Assembly: GCA_029449235.1 (NCBI GenBank)
Contig: JANATG010000002.1
Location: 4,092,001-4,156,000 of the forward strand
Origin: Linnemannia schmuckeri
Lineage: Eukaryota > Mortierellomycota > Mortierellomycetes > Mortierellales > Mortierellaceae
Direction: 5' to 3'
DNA: 64,000 nt
Shown here: positions 1-11,536 of the stretch, one piece after another
How the letters are laid out: each line of letters begins with the position of its first letter
Numbering within the stretch: the stretch's first letter is position 1
Position numbers and translations under genes: made by a program
The notes under the pieces: generated by a model
The model's input: only the letters and a program-made list of their open reading frames with translations
Told to the model about the DNA's origin: nothing
Databases searched by the model: none

Positions 1-982
1 ACTCTGCTGGAGAAGGCTGGCCACGAAGAGGGGTGGATGGAGGGAGTGGGCTTGAAGGTCGAGGAGAGGCAGAGCCGTTCTCCTGTCCTGTTGGTTCGAT
101 GGAAGGAACCTCTGACTTTGATTTCCGTTTTGCCGCTGGTTTCGATGCGTTTTGCTGAGACGCTCCGGATTCACTTGTAGGTGATATAGGGTCATGGTTG
201 GGATGATAAGTTTGCTGATATTGTTGCTGTTGGTGTTGTTGACCAGGGTAAGGTTGTTGTTGTTGCTGGTTGTGGGGTGGAGGAGGTGCTGCCATAGAGT
301 GAGACTGTTGCTGGAAAGGATGTGAATGCTGAGGTTGTTGTTGCTGCATAGAATGGTGAAGAGAGTGTCCATGATTGTCATGCTGTTGCTGTTGTTGGAG
401 GTGCTGTTGTTGGAAATGCTGTTGTTGTTGATGATGCGCCTGCTGCTGCTGTTGCTGTTGTTGTTGTTGCTGAAGCTGGAGTTGGAGTTGCTGCTGCTGC
501 TGAGCGAGCACCATGGCTTGAGAGATGGCGTTGGCCTGTGCCATAAGAAGCGGGTTCTGCAACATGGCTTGACTCATAGCATGAGGGTTGATAACACCGC
601 CTGGGGCCAGGAGAGGGTTGGAGCTGATTTGTTGAATCCAGTCGCGCTGCTGTTGAGCCTGAGCAGCTGCGGGGTCCAGCGCCATGGGTGGGGGCAGGAG
701 AGAAGGGGCATTTTGCATCCTAGGCAGCCCAGGGAGCCCGTTTTGCTGTTGCTGTTGCTGTTGTTGTTGGTGCTGTTGTTGGAGTTGACGGAGGTGAAGG
801 TGATGCTGAAGCTGGAGCTGAAGCTGTTGTTGCTGCTGTTGTGTCAAAGTGGGATCGACACCGCCGGGGCCGTTGACTCCATCGACTTTGGGTTGTCCGG
901 TATTGTCCTCCTGCGCCAGCTGGTTGAGAAACTCTGAGAAGGCCCTCTGCTCATGATCAGAGAGCAACGATGGGAAGTTCAT
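1..982 (-). CDS. Glutamine-rich nuclear protein, 5' part (candidate bHLH factor)
   Basis: An open frame starts at the ATG at 982 and runs without a stop off the left edge (about 327 codons visible, one exon). It begins MNFPSLLSDHEQRAFSEFLN, continues through long Gln runs mixed with His, Leu, Ala and Met, and reaches a basic patch AAKRKSK (near 150-170) that looks like a nuclear localisation signal, then a Ser/Pro-rich stretch. The CAG/CAA repeats make the opposite strand look like a poly-Leu ORF, which is a shadow. Low-complexity Q-rich activator-like tails are typical of fungal transcription factors. The short acidic/aromatic N-terminus recalls Mucoromycota bHLH (Ino4-like) proteins, but any DNA-binding domain would lie outside the window, so that family call is a guess. 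It is divergently transcribed from the CHERP-like gene. Confidence 0.7.
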   Translation of the reverse strand, partial: MNFPSLLSDHEQRAFSEFLNQLAQEDNTGQPKVDGVNGPGGVDPTLTQQQQQQLQLQLQHHLHLRQLQQQHQQQQQQQQQNGLPGLPRMQNAPSLLPPPMALDPAAAQAQQQRDWIQQISSNPLLAPGGVINPHAMSQAMLQNPLLMAQANAISQAMVLAQQQQQLQLQLQQQQQQQQQQQAHHQQQQHFQQQHLQQQQQHDNHGHSLHHSMQQQQPQHSHPFQQQSHSMAAPPPPHNQQQQQPYPGQQHQQQQYQQTYHPNHDPISPTSESGASQQNASKPAAKRKSKSEVPSIEPTGQENGSASPRPSSPLPPSTPLRGQPSPAE

Positions 983-1754
983 TGATGAGGTGGTTATCAC
1001 TGTCGATGACTATTGAAAAGTGAAAAGGGGAAAAAGAGTGTGATGTTAGTTATGAATGGAGCTGTCGCTGGCAAGCTCTAGCTGTTGAAGGAATGTGTAG
1101 GTATTTTTCTAGGGAGGAGGGATGATTGTCGATTGCCAGCCGTGTATGTACCAAGACTTGAGGGAGACGTTGGGGTGAGAGAGTAATAGCAGAGACTGGA
1201 GGAGTGAAGGGTAGGTGAAGGTGGATGAGAGTACCGAGGATGATGAGTTGTAAGGAAAAGAAAAAGAAAAGGGAAAAGAGTGGAGAAGGAAGAAAAGACG
1301 AGACTGAGAGGGCGGAGAATCGAAAGAAACAGGTGCTCGTCTGTGGGTTGGAGAGAGTAAAGGGAAAGGGTACCAACCAAGGCAGGCAGGGTGGCAGTCT
1401 CCACACTTGGAAGAAAGAGAAGTGGCAAAAAAAAAATAAAAAATAGCGAGACGCCGTTGTTGATCCAGGTACCTGTAAAGAAGGCTCAGGAAGTGCTCAA
1501 TGAAAACAGAAAAGGCAACAAAGAGAAAAGGTGTGGATCAGAAGGAAGAGGATGATGCCAGGTGGGCGGAATGGAGGGATGATGATGATGATGCCAGAAA
1601 GGAGACCGGTGCCGAGGAAAAGAAAGGAAAAAAAGACTAGTGTGCGGGGAAGAGGGGACACCCACACTAAGCGTCACATGATTAATACCATATAAGCGTC
1701 AAAGCAGACGAGCAAGCATTTTTTTTTAACTCTTGACTCAAGCAAGGATCGGCC
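983..1754. promoter_or_regulatory. Divergent promoter region between the Q-rich gene and the CHERP-like gene
   Basis: No coding sequence is convincing here: the short ORFs are low-complexity and overlap on both strands. The section from about 1090 to 1440 is purine-rich on the + strand, so it would give a CT-rich leader for the minus-strand gene. A T-run followed by ACTCTTGACTCAAGCAAGG precedes the ATG at 1755. A promoter role is inferred only from the divergent gene starts. Confidence 0.4.
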
Positions 1755-3961
1755 ATGGACAAGCCTGCCTTCTCACCAGGAGGCTATGGGATGCCGCCTC
1801 AGCAACCTCCACCACCACAACAACATCAACAGCAGCAGGTAGTCGACAATGCAGGATACAACAGTGACGTCCAGCGCGCGGCCATCCAGCTTGCCCTTGG
1901 AGCATTCGTTCAGCAGAGCAAAGGGATCTCTGTCGTCGAAATTACTGATCTTATTGGCCACCTGGAGATGCTCATGAAGGACTGTTCCCAGGCCAATATT
2001 CAGGTACAACTGCTTAGCAGGAAGGGAACAAGAAAGCAAAAGACCCATTCACCTTCTCATGTAGGCAACTGAAAGCTTGACAAGAGCATTTGGCTAATAC
2101 TCTTTTGTTTCTACATGTCTGGACTATCAAGGCAGGAAAGAACTGGGTCGTTCATTTTTGCCAAAGCCCCCAACAGTACGACCTCCTTGTACGTGCCCTC
2201 GTCTCCATTGCCATCTCGCGGCAGACATTCGACGAGAAGCTGCATATTGTGTACCTTACCAACGACATTTTATCACACTGCGAACGGAAGCAACAGCAGT
2301 GGATCAAGGAAGCAATCCATCCAAACCTCGTCCCAATGTTACGCGCCGCTTATTTTTTTCCGGGAATCGACGATGGCCAAAGGCAACGCGTCATCAAGGT
2401 ACCGGTTTGGAATCAAAAAAGAATGGATATTAGAAATCACTAAGTCCAACTAGGATACTTTTCATCTAACGATCGCCACCAATGCTTTTGATAGGTTTTG
2501 GACATTTGGAGGAACAGAGAGTTTTTCCCACCAGCCATGATCGACTCTATGGAAATGCACGTCAAGCGTCCACCGCTACTGCCAAACAACGGACAGGGGC
2601 CGACATCGCCACCTACACAGGAGCAATGGCAGCTACCACAGGGGCAACAGCCATTCCATCCGCCTCCTCACGCCCACGCACACCCTCAGCCACCTCAGCA
2701 GCTCCCACATCACATTCACCAACAGCAGTATTTCCCACAGCAGCAACAGTTTCAGCAACAATTTCCACACCAGTACGCTGGCTTCCCACCCCATCCACAG
2801 CAACAGCAGCAGCAGATGCAGAGCCAGCACCCGTTTCCGCACTACCCTCACCCTAACCCTCAGCAGATGCCCCATCACTCTGAGCCATGGATGTCACAAG
2901 CGCCGGGACCAAACCCAGGGTATCCTCCTTTTCAAGGGAATGTCCCCATGCCTCAGCACCCAATCCAAGGAGTCCCACCATCACTATTTCACCACCAACC
3001 CAATCTCTACCCTCAGGCGCCCACATTTCAAAACCATCAGCAGCCACCTCCTTTTCAACAGCCGCAATTCTCGCATCCTCCACGAAACATTCCAGGTGCG
3101 GCACCAGTACCTGCTCCAACTCCACTTCCTCCCCCAGAGCCGACTCACCGGGATGTTCTCACACGTGAACTGCATGCTGGACAGATGATCTCCAGGGTTG
3201 AGGCTGAAGCGGACTATTATGAACCATTGCCAGCATATGTGTTGGTCCCCTTCAAGAAGAAGGTGCATCAGGATAAGGATTTACTGGACAGTGTCGCTCA
3301 GTTTGTGCAGGAGACAAATGCCATCAAGGCTGAGGAGCTCGCAAAGGGTGACGAAGGGTGGCATGAAGGCCAGTTGAACGAGTTCTACAGGAACCACGGC
3401 GACAAACGGAAAGAAGCATTTTCAGAGAACCCGCATCGACGTCGCAGCCGTCAACGGTCTAGTACTTCTGGTCGCAAGGGCGAGCTGAGAGGAAGGAGAC
3501 GATCTTTTTCAAGGACACCTTCCAGAAGTCGATCACGGTCACGATCGCGATCAAGAAGGCGGCCTTCTCAATCAAGGTCGAGATCGTATTCCAGAAGTCG
3601 ATCCAGGAGCGGCTCACCTCAGTATCGTCAGCTGGGTAGGAGAGGTAGTCGAGATCGAAGCGAAAGCCGGGGCAGAAGCAGGAGCAGAAGTCGAGGAAGG
3701 AGCATGAGCCGCAGCCGTAGTAGGAGTAGAAGTAGAAGTAGGAGTGTGAGTGGAGGTAGAGGTCGAAGCAGGAGTCGTGATGCAGGGCCAAGGCATCGTG
3801 CGATGGAGGATGCCTTCCCGACCCGGAAATTTGGTCTCGGATCCAACTCACAACAGCATCAACAACAGCAATTAGTGCCTCAACAACCACAGCATTACCA
3901 GCAACCACAGCAACAATCGACCTTACGACCAGCATTCCAGCCAGCGCGCTTTCCTCAGTAA
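1755..3961 (+). CDS. CHERP-like U2 snRNP-associated splicing factor (CID and RS domains)
   Basis: Three exons, all phase 0: 1755-2003, 2132-2398, 2495-3961 (660 aa). The introns start gtacaa and gtaccg and end in caag and atag. Residues about 35-200 form a CID-type helical domain; the exon 2 start AGKNW and the motif YLTNDILSHCERK match the CHERP family (calcium homeostasis endoplasmic reticulum protein). A Pro/Gln/His-rich linker (about 205-385) follows, then the CHERP-like block YYEPLPAYVLVPFKKK with GWHEGQLNEFYR, and an Arg-Ser domain (about 485-605) rich in RSRSRS. CHERP associates with the U2 snRNP and regulates splicing in the nucleus. I see no SWAP/Surp module at the N-terminus and no clear C-terminal G-patch, both present in animal CHERP, so this is a shorter fungal form. 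Confidence 0.85.
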
Positions 3962-4410
3962 ATTACAAATTCGCTATATGGTTCCATCCGTGGACATATA
4001 AAAATAAAAATAAAAATAAAAAAAAAAGCAATAGCATACCAGGAGATTTTCATGAACGGCGTCTTTAGTTGCCGAGCGGGCGGCAATAGGAAGTTTAACC
4101 AAGGTATCCACGTAATTGTCAATGTCGAAGCATTTCTTTGATGGGTTGATTTGTGAGCTGAAAGTGGAACGGGCACTAATTGCGTCGGTGGGATGTGCGG
4201 GCTACGAAAAATGATTTCATGTGCGTTTTTGCGATCGGGTCGGACCGATCGAAAATTTTATGTTTAAAAGACGGCGAGAGACAAAAAAAAAGAAAAACGT
4301 TTCATTCATTTATTTTTCTCTCCACTCATTCCATTCGTTCACACTTTTTGTACATCACCCCCATTCAACCTCCCTTCCTTGCACAATTACATATCTTCAT
4401 ATCTTTAGCA
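3962..4410. other. Intergenic: 3' end of CHERP-like gene and promoter of the SCCPDH-like gene
   Basis: About 450 bp without a gene. An (AAAAATA)n-like A-rich stretch near 4000-4030 may act as the polyadenylation region of the upstream gene. A pyrimidine-rich leader at 4295-4400 leads into the ATG at 4411. Confidence 0.4.
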
Positions 4411-6441
4411 ATGGTCTCTAGAGAGTACGACTTGATCATCTATGGTGCCACTGGCTTCACCGGTCTGAGAACCTGCCAGGTATTAAAAAAAAAAAATGAA
4501 TACCAACCCCTCAGTGCATTAGTAAAATAACGTTAATAGTTTGTGGAGGCAAACTTTGCATGATTTTCCCTTAATTTGTACCCAGCACTTTTATTAACAC
4601 AACTCCTTCGTTCAATGTACACTCTCTTTTTGTAGTATCTCGCACGCAGCTACACTGAAGGTGTCCGCTGGGCCATTGCCGGTCGCAGCGTTCAAAAGCT
4701 GGAGGAGGTCCGCGAAAAGCTCGTTGCCATCAATCCCGCCCTTTCTGTAAGCTCGGCATGACGTTTTTCTTTGTGTCCACCCTTGTTTTGTCAACACTAG
4801 CAATGGCTCGGGACAATGGTCCAGAAAATAGCACAATCAACTTTGTTGGCACAAGTTTTTTTTTTCTGACACGCCTATTACATCTTCTCTCTATTTTTTT
4901 TACAACTAGTCCCTCCCCATCATCAAAGCCGATGCCTCTAGCCCAGAGTCATTGGAGGCCATGACCGCCCAGACCAAGGTTGTCATCAGCACAGTTGGAC
5001 CCTTCATGCAGTACGGAGAGCCCCTTGTCGCCGCTTGTGTCAAGCAGGGCACCCACTATGTCGACTCCACCGGAGAGACTCCCTTCGTCAACGTATGTTA
5101 TCAAGGAAAATCGTTAACCCACGTTGTTTATGCGGGGCCATCACCTATAATGGAGGTTAACCTGGTGATCTCTTTACGTAAACTACATAGAACATCATTC
5201 ACAAGTACCACAAGGAGGCTGTTGACAAGAACGTCATCTTGGTGCCTCAGTGTGGATTTGACTCCGTTCCTTCGGACATCGGGACCAAGATGTAATACAA
5301 CTTCTCTTTCTTTCGTTATTTGTATACATCAAGATCAAATCGTTGTCAACAGAGCACATACTAATACTGAAATCCAATTGTATGCTACGGTCTTTAGGGT
5401 TGTCGATTTCATCCGCAAGGAATATGGTCTTCCCACCAAGTCCGTTAAGGCGTCCTTGCTGTCCTTCCGTGGAGCAGGTACGTTTTTTTTTTACCATTTC
5501 CGCGTCAGTTTAAAATACGCTATTATCACCATTTGGCCCAACGTCGAATATATCCATGAATTGCGTCTTAACACCACTTCATTTCATTCTTTTCGCGACT
5601 AGCTTCGGGAGGTACCTTGGCATCAATCTGCAACATCATCGCCGAGAAGCAAGGAGGAGTCGGAGCGATGGTCGACCAGAACCAGTTGGTTCCAGAGTCA
5701 GTCCATGACAAGCTCATCCCTGCCAAAATCTCGATGCCAACCGTCCACTACGATTATGACTTCCAAAAGTGGCAGACCTACTTTGTCATGTCCTCATCAA
5801 ATGAGAAGATTGTCAAGCGTAGTCATGGATTGGCCGTTGAAGCCAATGGCGATGGATATGGACCTCAGTTCACTTATAAGTAAGCTCCCCATTTTTGAAC
5901 TAATGCTTGATATTCACATGCACGTTATCCTTGGTTACCTGCATACTAATTACTTGCAATTGGCATTGATCTGACTTTGACTATTAGTGAGACGATGAGC
6001 GCCTCTGGATTGGTTTCGGCAGCGACTGCAGCCATCGGCATGGGTATTGGAGGCGCAGCATTGACCATTGGCCCCCTGCGCAGGTTCATCCAGAACCGCT
6101 TTATGCCCGCCCCAGGCGAGGGCCCCTCTGACGAGGCGATCGCCAAGGGCAGATTCACAGTCCACGTTATTGGTGAATCCACACTCCCCGAGAACACTGA
6201 GGGCGCTGCTGACGCCAAGCCTGTCCGTGTTTTGGCAGTCATCCAAGGCGGTGATCCAGGATACGCCGAGACCTGTCGTTACCTTGTTGAAGGTGCTCTT
6301 TGTCTTGTTAAGAGTGAGGATTTGATCCGGTCGGAGAATAAGGTCAAGGGCGGCGTTTTGACGCCTGCCTATGCGTTTGGTCAGATCTTGGTCCGTCGTC
6401 TTTTGGACCGTAATGTCAACCTTACTGTTTCCAAGTTGTAA
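4411..6441 (+). CDS. Saccharopine dehydrogenase-like oxidoreductase (SCCPDH / trans-acting enoyl reductase family)
   Basis: Seven exons: 4411-4479, 4636-4746, 4910-5092, 5191-5291, 5398-5477, 5603-5879, 5988-6441 (424 aa, close to the roughly 430 aa of the family). The N-terminus carries a Rossmann NAD(P)-binding motif, YGATGFTGLRTCQYLA, followed by AGRS and STVGPF typical of the Sacchrp_dh_NADP domain. Further matches are YVDSTGE and CGFDSVPSD. The C-terminal third holds a Gly/Ala-rich hydrophobic stretch (SAATAAIGMGIGGAAL) and ends GGVLTPAYAFGQ...LVRRLL, as in SCCPDH proteins. These proteins are usually membrane- or lipid-droplet-associated. The substrate is not established for this family, so lysine biosynthesis should not be assumed. 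It converges with the F-box gene at 6621. Confidence 0.92.
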
Positions 6442-6514
6442 ATATATGTATATATATACTGTTTACAGCTAGAATCTTGTATGAAACGACCTAATGAAAC
6501 GTAAACAAAAAACG

Positions 6515-6520
6515 AATAAA
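6515..6520 (+). terminator. Candidate poly(A) signal AATAAA of the SCCPDH-like gene
   Basis: An AATAAA hexamer lies 74 bp past the stop codon at 6441, in an AT-rich stretch within the short gap to the convergent F-box gene. The call rests only on motif and position. Confidence 0.4.
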
Positions 6521-6620
6521 GCATGTTCTGTACATCACCATAGTAATCATTTATTTCATGTTCGCATAAGAGAAATGTATTTATTTATTTCTACAAAAAG
6601 GCATCTCGACTTATTTTATT

Positions 6621-8564
6621 TCAAATGCGAGGGGCAGACACATTTAACTTGGCACCCTTGCTCTGATCTTGCAACCACAAGAATGGGTCTGTCAGCTTAT
6701 CATCTTTCCCAAAAAACTCCGCGATCTCTAGGTTGGGCCAATGGGTCGCCATCCACTTTGCCTCGGACCATCCCATCGTCACCTTGGTCTCCTCCGTGTT
6801 CGTCCTGACAGATCCCCGAAGCTCTCTCAGTTTTGTGAGCCCAGCAAGACACTCCAAGTACCCAGGTCTTCCGGATCTATCAATGTCTCCCAAACTCAGA
6901 AGGGCAGGGAAGGTGTTGTTAACGTATGCTGCCATGACGCCTCCTACCCCTTCCAGCTGATCCAGCACAAAGGCCTTCAACTTGAGATGTGTGAGTTGAG
7001 ATAACGACCCAATCTGGCGATACAATCGCTCAAGTATCGTGAAATGCTGCCATTCCTCGCTCGAGAGTGCACACATGATTACCGCCGCCGATCTGTCTGC
7101 CGCCATCTTCCTGTAGTAGGGCACCTGGTCGGGTCCCTTGGGTAACGGAGGAATAGAAACCGCAAGATCCAAATGCCGCAACCGTGTACACACCCAAGGA
7201 TTCTCTACAGCGTCCTCGAGTGTAACAAAGGCAGCATGAGTCTGACGACGGTGCATGAAAACTGCAACCAGTTGCGCACTGAGCTCCTCCAATGCAGAGC
7301 AACTCACCAGGACACAGCGCAGCACATTGCTCGAAACATTGATATGTCGACCCAGGATAATCTTTCGGAGAGTACTCGAATGCCTAGAGAACATCATGAT
7401 CACCTTTGGACCCTCTAGAGGAAACGGATAGGTATTCCACCTGAACTCTTGCATCTGCTGCTCTGGGATCTCCAACATCAATTGGCGAGGGAGGATGTAG
7501 TTGTTGCTGGCAGCATACTCGAACGACACCTTCTTGAGGAGTGGGCAGCAGGTCGCGACAATACTGGCCAAGTTGTTCTGCGAGAATACCGTAGCCGTCA
7601 TCTCACGACACCGTAACGAAACCAGATTGGGACAGTGCTCTAGAACCTTTCTGACATCTCCTTCCCCTGTCGAGTCATCGTCAATAAGGCCGAGTACTAG
7701 GTCCGTCAGACGTGGCAGCAAGTGCCCCTGACCCTGACCCTGCTCCTGCTGTCTTCGAAGTGCTGCCAACTCCTCCTTGACTCGTCGTTCGCTCTCCATA
7801 TCGTTCTCTTCAACATCATACGCACAATCATCCACCTTCACCTCATACTTACAAATTGACCGCGGGCAAACGAAAAAGAGCTCTGACCAGACCTCAAACG
7901 CCGCCGGAAACCGAGGCACGCCTTTGTTCTTGAGAGCCACTTCCAGGTACAGTTCCTCCAGTCGAGGAATGCTGGCGATAGTCCTGGCCACGACGACAAA
8001 CTCCCGACGATTAAGGATGTCGAGCGAATGGACCTCGACCTTGACCAAGTGCTCGCTCATCCGTAGCAACCAACATGTTCGTTCAAATTCCCCCCGAGTG
8101 TTGCCGATGAGGGTGGGTAAATATGGACAAGAGTCGTCACGCGCAGTATATGTTAGAAACACAGTCAGCTTCGCTAGCATGCTCATCGGAGGCAAGGATA
8201 CGATCTCGGTCCTGGTCGGTACGGCAAGTTGTGAGGAGTCAGCGTGGGCGGCGGTGGCGGTGGGCCCTGTCTCGAAAGCGCGGAAGCAGCTGTAAAGAAA
8301 GATGGTCTCCGATAACCCAATACAGAGTGAACGTACGACCGGTATATTCCTGGATAGAGCTCGAAAAGAGTCCGGAGAAGTCAGGATGTTGGTGCCATGT
8401 GGGTCATACTTGATTATGATATTATCAAACAGAGCTGGTTCGATCCAGTGGTGAAGACGGCGGCAGGTTCGCGATAGCTGAGAGGTATCGACCTTGTCGA
8501 GGTATGTTGTTGTCAAGTAGATGAGCTCTGCAATGTTGAAGAAACGGTTTGTGGCAGTCGACAT
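6621..8564 (-). CDS. F-box/leucine-rich-repeat protein
   Basis: A single-exon frame of 647 aa from the ATG at 8564; a longer frame to 8675 exists, but the extra 37 residues precede the F-box and look like leader. The N-terminus STATNRFFNIAELIYL, followed by QLSRTCRRLHHWIEPALF, is a degenerate F-box with the usual Trp-Pro/Leu-Phe end. The rest contains irregular leucine-rich units such as LVKVEVHSLDILN, LTDLVLGLIDDD and LTHLKLKAF. F-box proteins recruit substrates to SCF ubiquitin ligases through Skp1, and the LRR part would bind the substrate, which is unknown. The body aligns by eye with three decayed copies in this window (8974-9144, 25805-27130, 47530-47849), so it belongs to an expanded, fast-turnover family. 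Confidence 0.85.
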   Translation of the reverse strand: MSTATNRFFNIAELIYLTTTYLDKVDTSQLSRTCRRLHHWIEPALFDNIIIKYDPHGTNILTSPDSFRALSRNIPVVRSLCIGLSETIFLYSCFRAFETGPTATAAHADSSQLAVPTRTEIVSLPPMSMLAKLTVFLTYTARDDSCPYLPTLIGNTRGEFERTCWLLRMSEHLVKVEVHSLDILNRREFVVVARTIASIPRLEELYLEVALKNKGVPRFPAAFEVWSELFFVCPRSICKYEVKVDDCAYDVEENDMESERRVKEELAALRRQQEQGQGQGHLLPRLTDLVLGLIDDDSTGEGDVRKVLEHCPNLVSLRCREMTATVFSQNNLASIVATCCPLLKKVSFEYAASNNYILPRQLMLEIPEQQMQEFRWNTYPFPLEGPKVIMMFSRHSSTLRKIILGRHINVSSNVLRCVLVSCSALEELSAQLVAVFMHRRQTHAAFVTLEDAVENPWVCTRLRHLDLAVSIPPLPKGPDQVPYYRKMAADRSAAVIMCALSSEEWQHFTILERLYRQIGSLSQLTHLKLKAFVLDQLEGVGGVMAAYVNNTFPALLSLGDIDRSGRPGYLECLAGLTKLRELRGSVRTNTEETKVTMGWSEAKWMATHWPNLEIAEFFGKDDKLTDPFLWLQDQSKGAKLNVSAPRI

Positions 8565-8973
8565 GGTGAAGCGATGTGTTGATGAATGGAGATCAACAAA
8601 AACAAAGCTGATGGCAAAGTCAAATATGCAAAGAGAGCATTTTATTTCGCCGAGGGTAACTTGGAGGAAGTACAAGTCGATACAAGATTTCCGTAGTGAC
8701 TTGTTTCAACTTTCGACAGGGACATGCACCGCGGCATCAAAAGGTTCTGTAGTGATCAAATGTCACCATTATTCTAATCCATCGCTCGTTGCGAGTGAGA
8801 CCGACTGGGTTGGTCATTCGAGTGGCAATAAAAGGACTGAGGTTTAGGCACCAAGCAGGGATGAGAGCAACATGAAGAAAAAGGACCAAGGAATGAGATC
8901 TCCAAATGACGGAGCCATTGACATCTCCAAGGCTTGGACATAGCGTTATCCAACTTGATATAATTCGTCGACG

Positions 8974-9144
8974 CTAGTAGCTCATAAGGTATCTTTTAAC
9001 TTGGCCCACTCGCACGGTCAACTCCTCCAGCACCTCACAGACCAGCAAAGCATAACGACGCGTCGAAATCTGCATCCTGCAGGACTTGCCAATCACTATC
9101 TCCCGGAGAGTCTGGGAATGCCGTTTGCACGTGGTCCTGAGCAT
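8974..9144 (-). pseudogene. F-box/LRR gene fragment (relic)
   Basis: A 56-codon minus-strand frame directly upstream of the intact F-box gene, in the same orientation, reads RHSQTLREIVIGKS and then VLEELTVRVGQ. It aligns with the intact protein's RHSSTLRKIILGRH and ALEELSAQLVAV, at a matching distance. No F-box or further repeats were found around it, so it is a short remnant of a tandem duplicate. It is too short to function as an F-box protein. Confidence 0.6.
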
Positions 9145-9344
9145 CGTGCTTTGGGTACAAAAACCAAAGGATGGAAATAATAAATTTTCATTTCGTTCTC
9201 AACTGAGGTTATACGACACGCCTCTCTTCAGGCCCTCTTTTACAAAATTGTACCAACACCATGAGTAAAAAAAAACCTTCCTTCACTTGTACTGTACTAC
9301 GCTGCAAGTCTCTTTTATTATTATGAAGCACTCGTTATTATTGT
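9145..9344. other. Intergenic AT-rich spacer
   Basis: No coding sequence seen. The section nearest 9265-9345 contains A-runs and TTATTATT stretches that probably belong to the 3' flank of the minus-strand gene ending at 9345. Confidence 0.3.
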
Positions 9345-11536
9345 TTACTCCACGAGGCTTGAGCGATAATGCGAAGAATGAATAAGATGATTAGAATCAT
9401 GACTCCTATAAGACTTCATACTCTCGAGTCCACAATCACTGTTGACCCGACGGACAGATGACCGAGCCGAGGACGACGACACAGCACTAGATGTGGCCCG
9501 CTCATGTCGACGATACCGTCTCTCTGCTGCATGTGAAGAAGGTGACCCCACCACCGCCGCTACTGCTGCCGCGGCCACCGTCCTGTCTGTTCTCCCTTCG
9601 CCAGCTGTGCCAACATCGCCCGTTGACCATTCAATCCCCAAATCGCCATCGGGCCCAAGAGACCTTGACAAATGCTGTGACCGTTCGTCCTCGTCGTAAA
9701 ACTCGGAAAACATAAAGTTGGACTGGACATGGTCTCGGAACCGCCGAAGGGTTGACAAGACGACGGCGAGCAGGTTGGTATCATGTGCGGTAGATGTCGA
9801 TGTTCCCGTTGATCTAGAGAGCACGCGGCGGTTCCTGCGGTATGTGTCTGCATCCACTGCGACAGTTGGTGCGAAATCGATCTGCATTGGGTCACGATGA
9901 TGAGGGTTCGCTCGCTTCCTGGTCTGAAGCCTCTTCAAGGTCGCCAATGAGGCAGCCGCCATGTTCTGCTGGACTTGATCCAATCGCGCCTGATTCTCTA
10001 CCGTAATCACAGCCTCGTCGGATGGTGGAGTAACGCTTTGCTGCTGATCAACTTTCGTTGGCGCTGATGTTGTTGTTGATCTCCTTGTCTCTATCGACAT
10101 GGGCTCATCGTGTGAGAGGTGCTGCGCCCAGGCTTTAATCGGACTCTGATTTTTTTTTGTCAGACGAGTGGACAGAAAATGAGAAAATGAAAATAAAAAT
10201 GGTGTCAGAGAGACAGCAATGAAGCAACCCAAATAAACATTTCAAATTTTCACACACATTTTTCACACAACTAAAAATAACAAAAAACGAATGGTGTGCG
10301 CAATTTCATCGTTGTACTGCATGCCATGTTTGATCAACGTACCACAGCATTATCGTCAGCATGCAGCTCATATTCCTGAGGCTTCAAAGAGCGTAGGGCC
10401 TGCTCAAAGGCTTGAAGCCAGCCCATCTTAACCGGCACCTCGACCATCTCTGACAGGTCCTCCATCTCAGACTCGTAGATATTGAAGATGGGCCTCTTGG
10501 AGACGACATGTGGATAGGTGAACGTGGGTCTTGAGCTAGTTGACAATGATGCATATCCATCCAGACTCCTCTGTCGAGATGATTGGACAAGTGGCAAATG
10601 TGTGCTTGTGCGTTGAAGGTCGGCGATATTTTGTATCACAGCCTTGAATTCCGAGGATGAGATGGGACGACGGACAGGGGTATCATTTGGACGACGGTAT
10701 GGGCGGAAAACAGACGACGTTCTTGACGAGGAACTCTCCCAGCCCCGCTCGGACTCTACGTCGGACTCACGAACTGAGGATGCACGCTCAACAAAGTTAC
10801 CAGACCCATCGTGAAAGGGCATCTGGTTCTGAAACTTGAGCTCAGCCAAACCAGATCCGCCAATGTTGCGAAGACTGTTGTCAGCAAAGGACGGACGAGG
10901 GATATGACTCAATGAAGTCGTGGATGCGACCAGAGGCGATGATGATGAGGTGGACGAGCGACGAAGAGCAGGGATTGACAGCACATCGTCATCATCCTCG
11001 TGTGACCAGACCCCCAAATCTTCCGATTCGCCAAGACTCTCCAAACCATCGCTGGTCAAGTCGGAGAACCCAAGAACACTTAAGTGCTCGCCGGTAGGAA
11101 CTCTTGTGGGCACTGTGATGGGATGGTCGACGACGCGAGGGCTAGCGACGATTGAAGGGGCTTCAGCAGCCGATAAGACTTCATCGTACTCGTCCGAGGA
11201 GATACCCCTGCTGGTGGTAGTAGCGTTTGAGAAGGAGCTCTGTCTGTGCTGACTGAGGACGAACTGCCATTCGCGCGTGCGCTGTTGTTGTTGGTCAAGG
11301 TATTGTTGTTGTCGTGCTCTGGCACGAGCGCTGGCAGAGTTACGAATAGAGGTCCATTCGCGATCTAAAGTGTTGTCTAGGATGCCGTCCTCTGCTTGAT
11401 GGTGATGGTTGCTGTGGCTGTGGTGGTGCTGTGTATGATGGTTACTAGTAGATGTCTGGACGGTGTGTGTGTCTTCCTCGTCAGAATAGACGGCAGTGTG
11501 TCTCTGGTAGGGTGTGCGTTGCTTGTATGTAGCCAT
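9345..11536 (-). CDS. Unrecognised low-complexity protein
   Basis: Two exons join in phase 0: 10343-11536 (398 codons from the ATG at 11536) and 9345-10145 (266 codons plus stop), removing a 197-nt intron (gtacgt ... aatcag). The product is 664 aa. The N-terminus MATYKQRTPYQRHTAVYSDE is followed by His-rich and Gln-rich stretches, then Ser-rich acidic regions. The second half has an RTRKRANPHHRDPMQIDF segment and a more ordered piece, LLAVVLSTLRRFRDHVQSNF. There is no signal peptide or membrane segment. I recognise no domain; it is probably a largely disordered cytosolic or nuclear protein. The exon join is supported by frame continuity only. Confidence 0.65.

Noticed and set aside
326..937. 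203-codon Leu-rich ORF on the + strand
   Set aside because: It is the reverse of CAG/CAA codons in the minus-strand Gln-rich gene; poly-Leu from antisense CAG repeats is a common artefact.
3459..3935. 158-codon minus-strand ORF opposite the RS domain
   Set aside because: It is a shadow of Arg-Ser codons of the CHERP-like gene.
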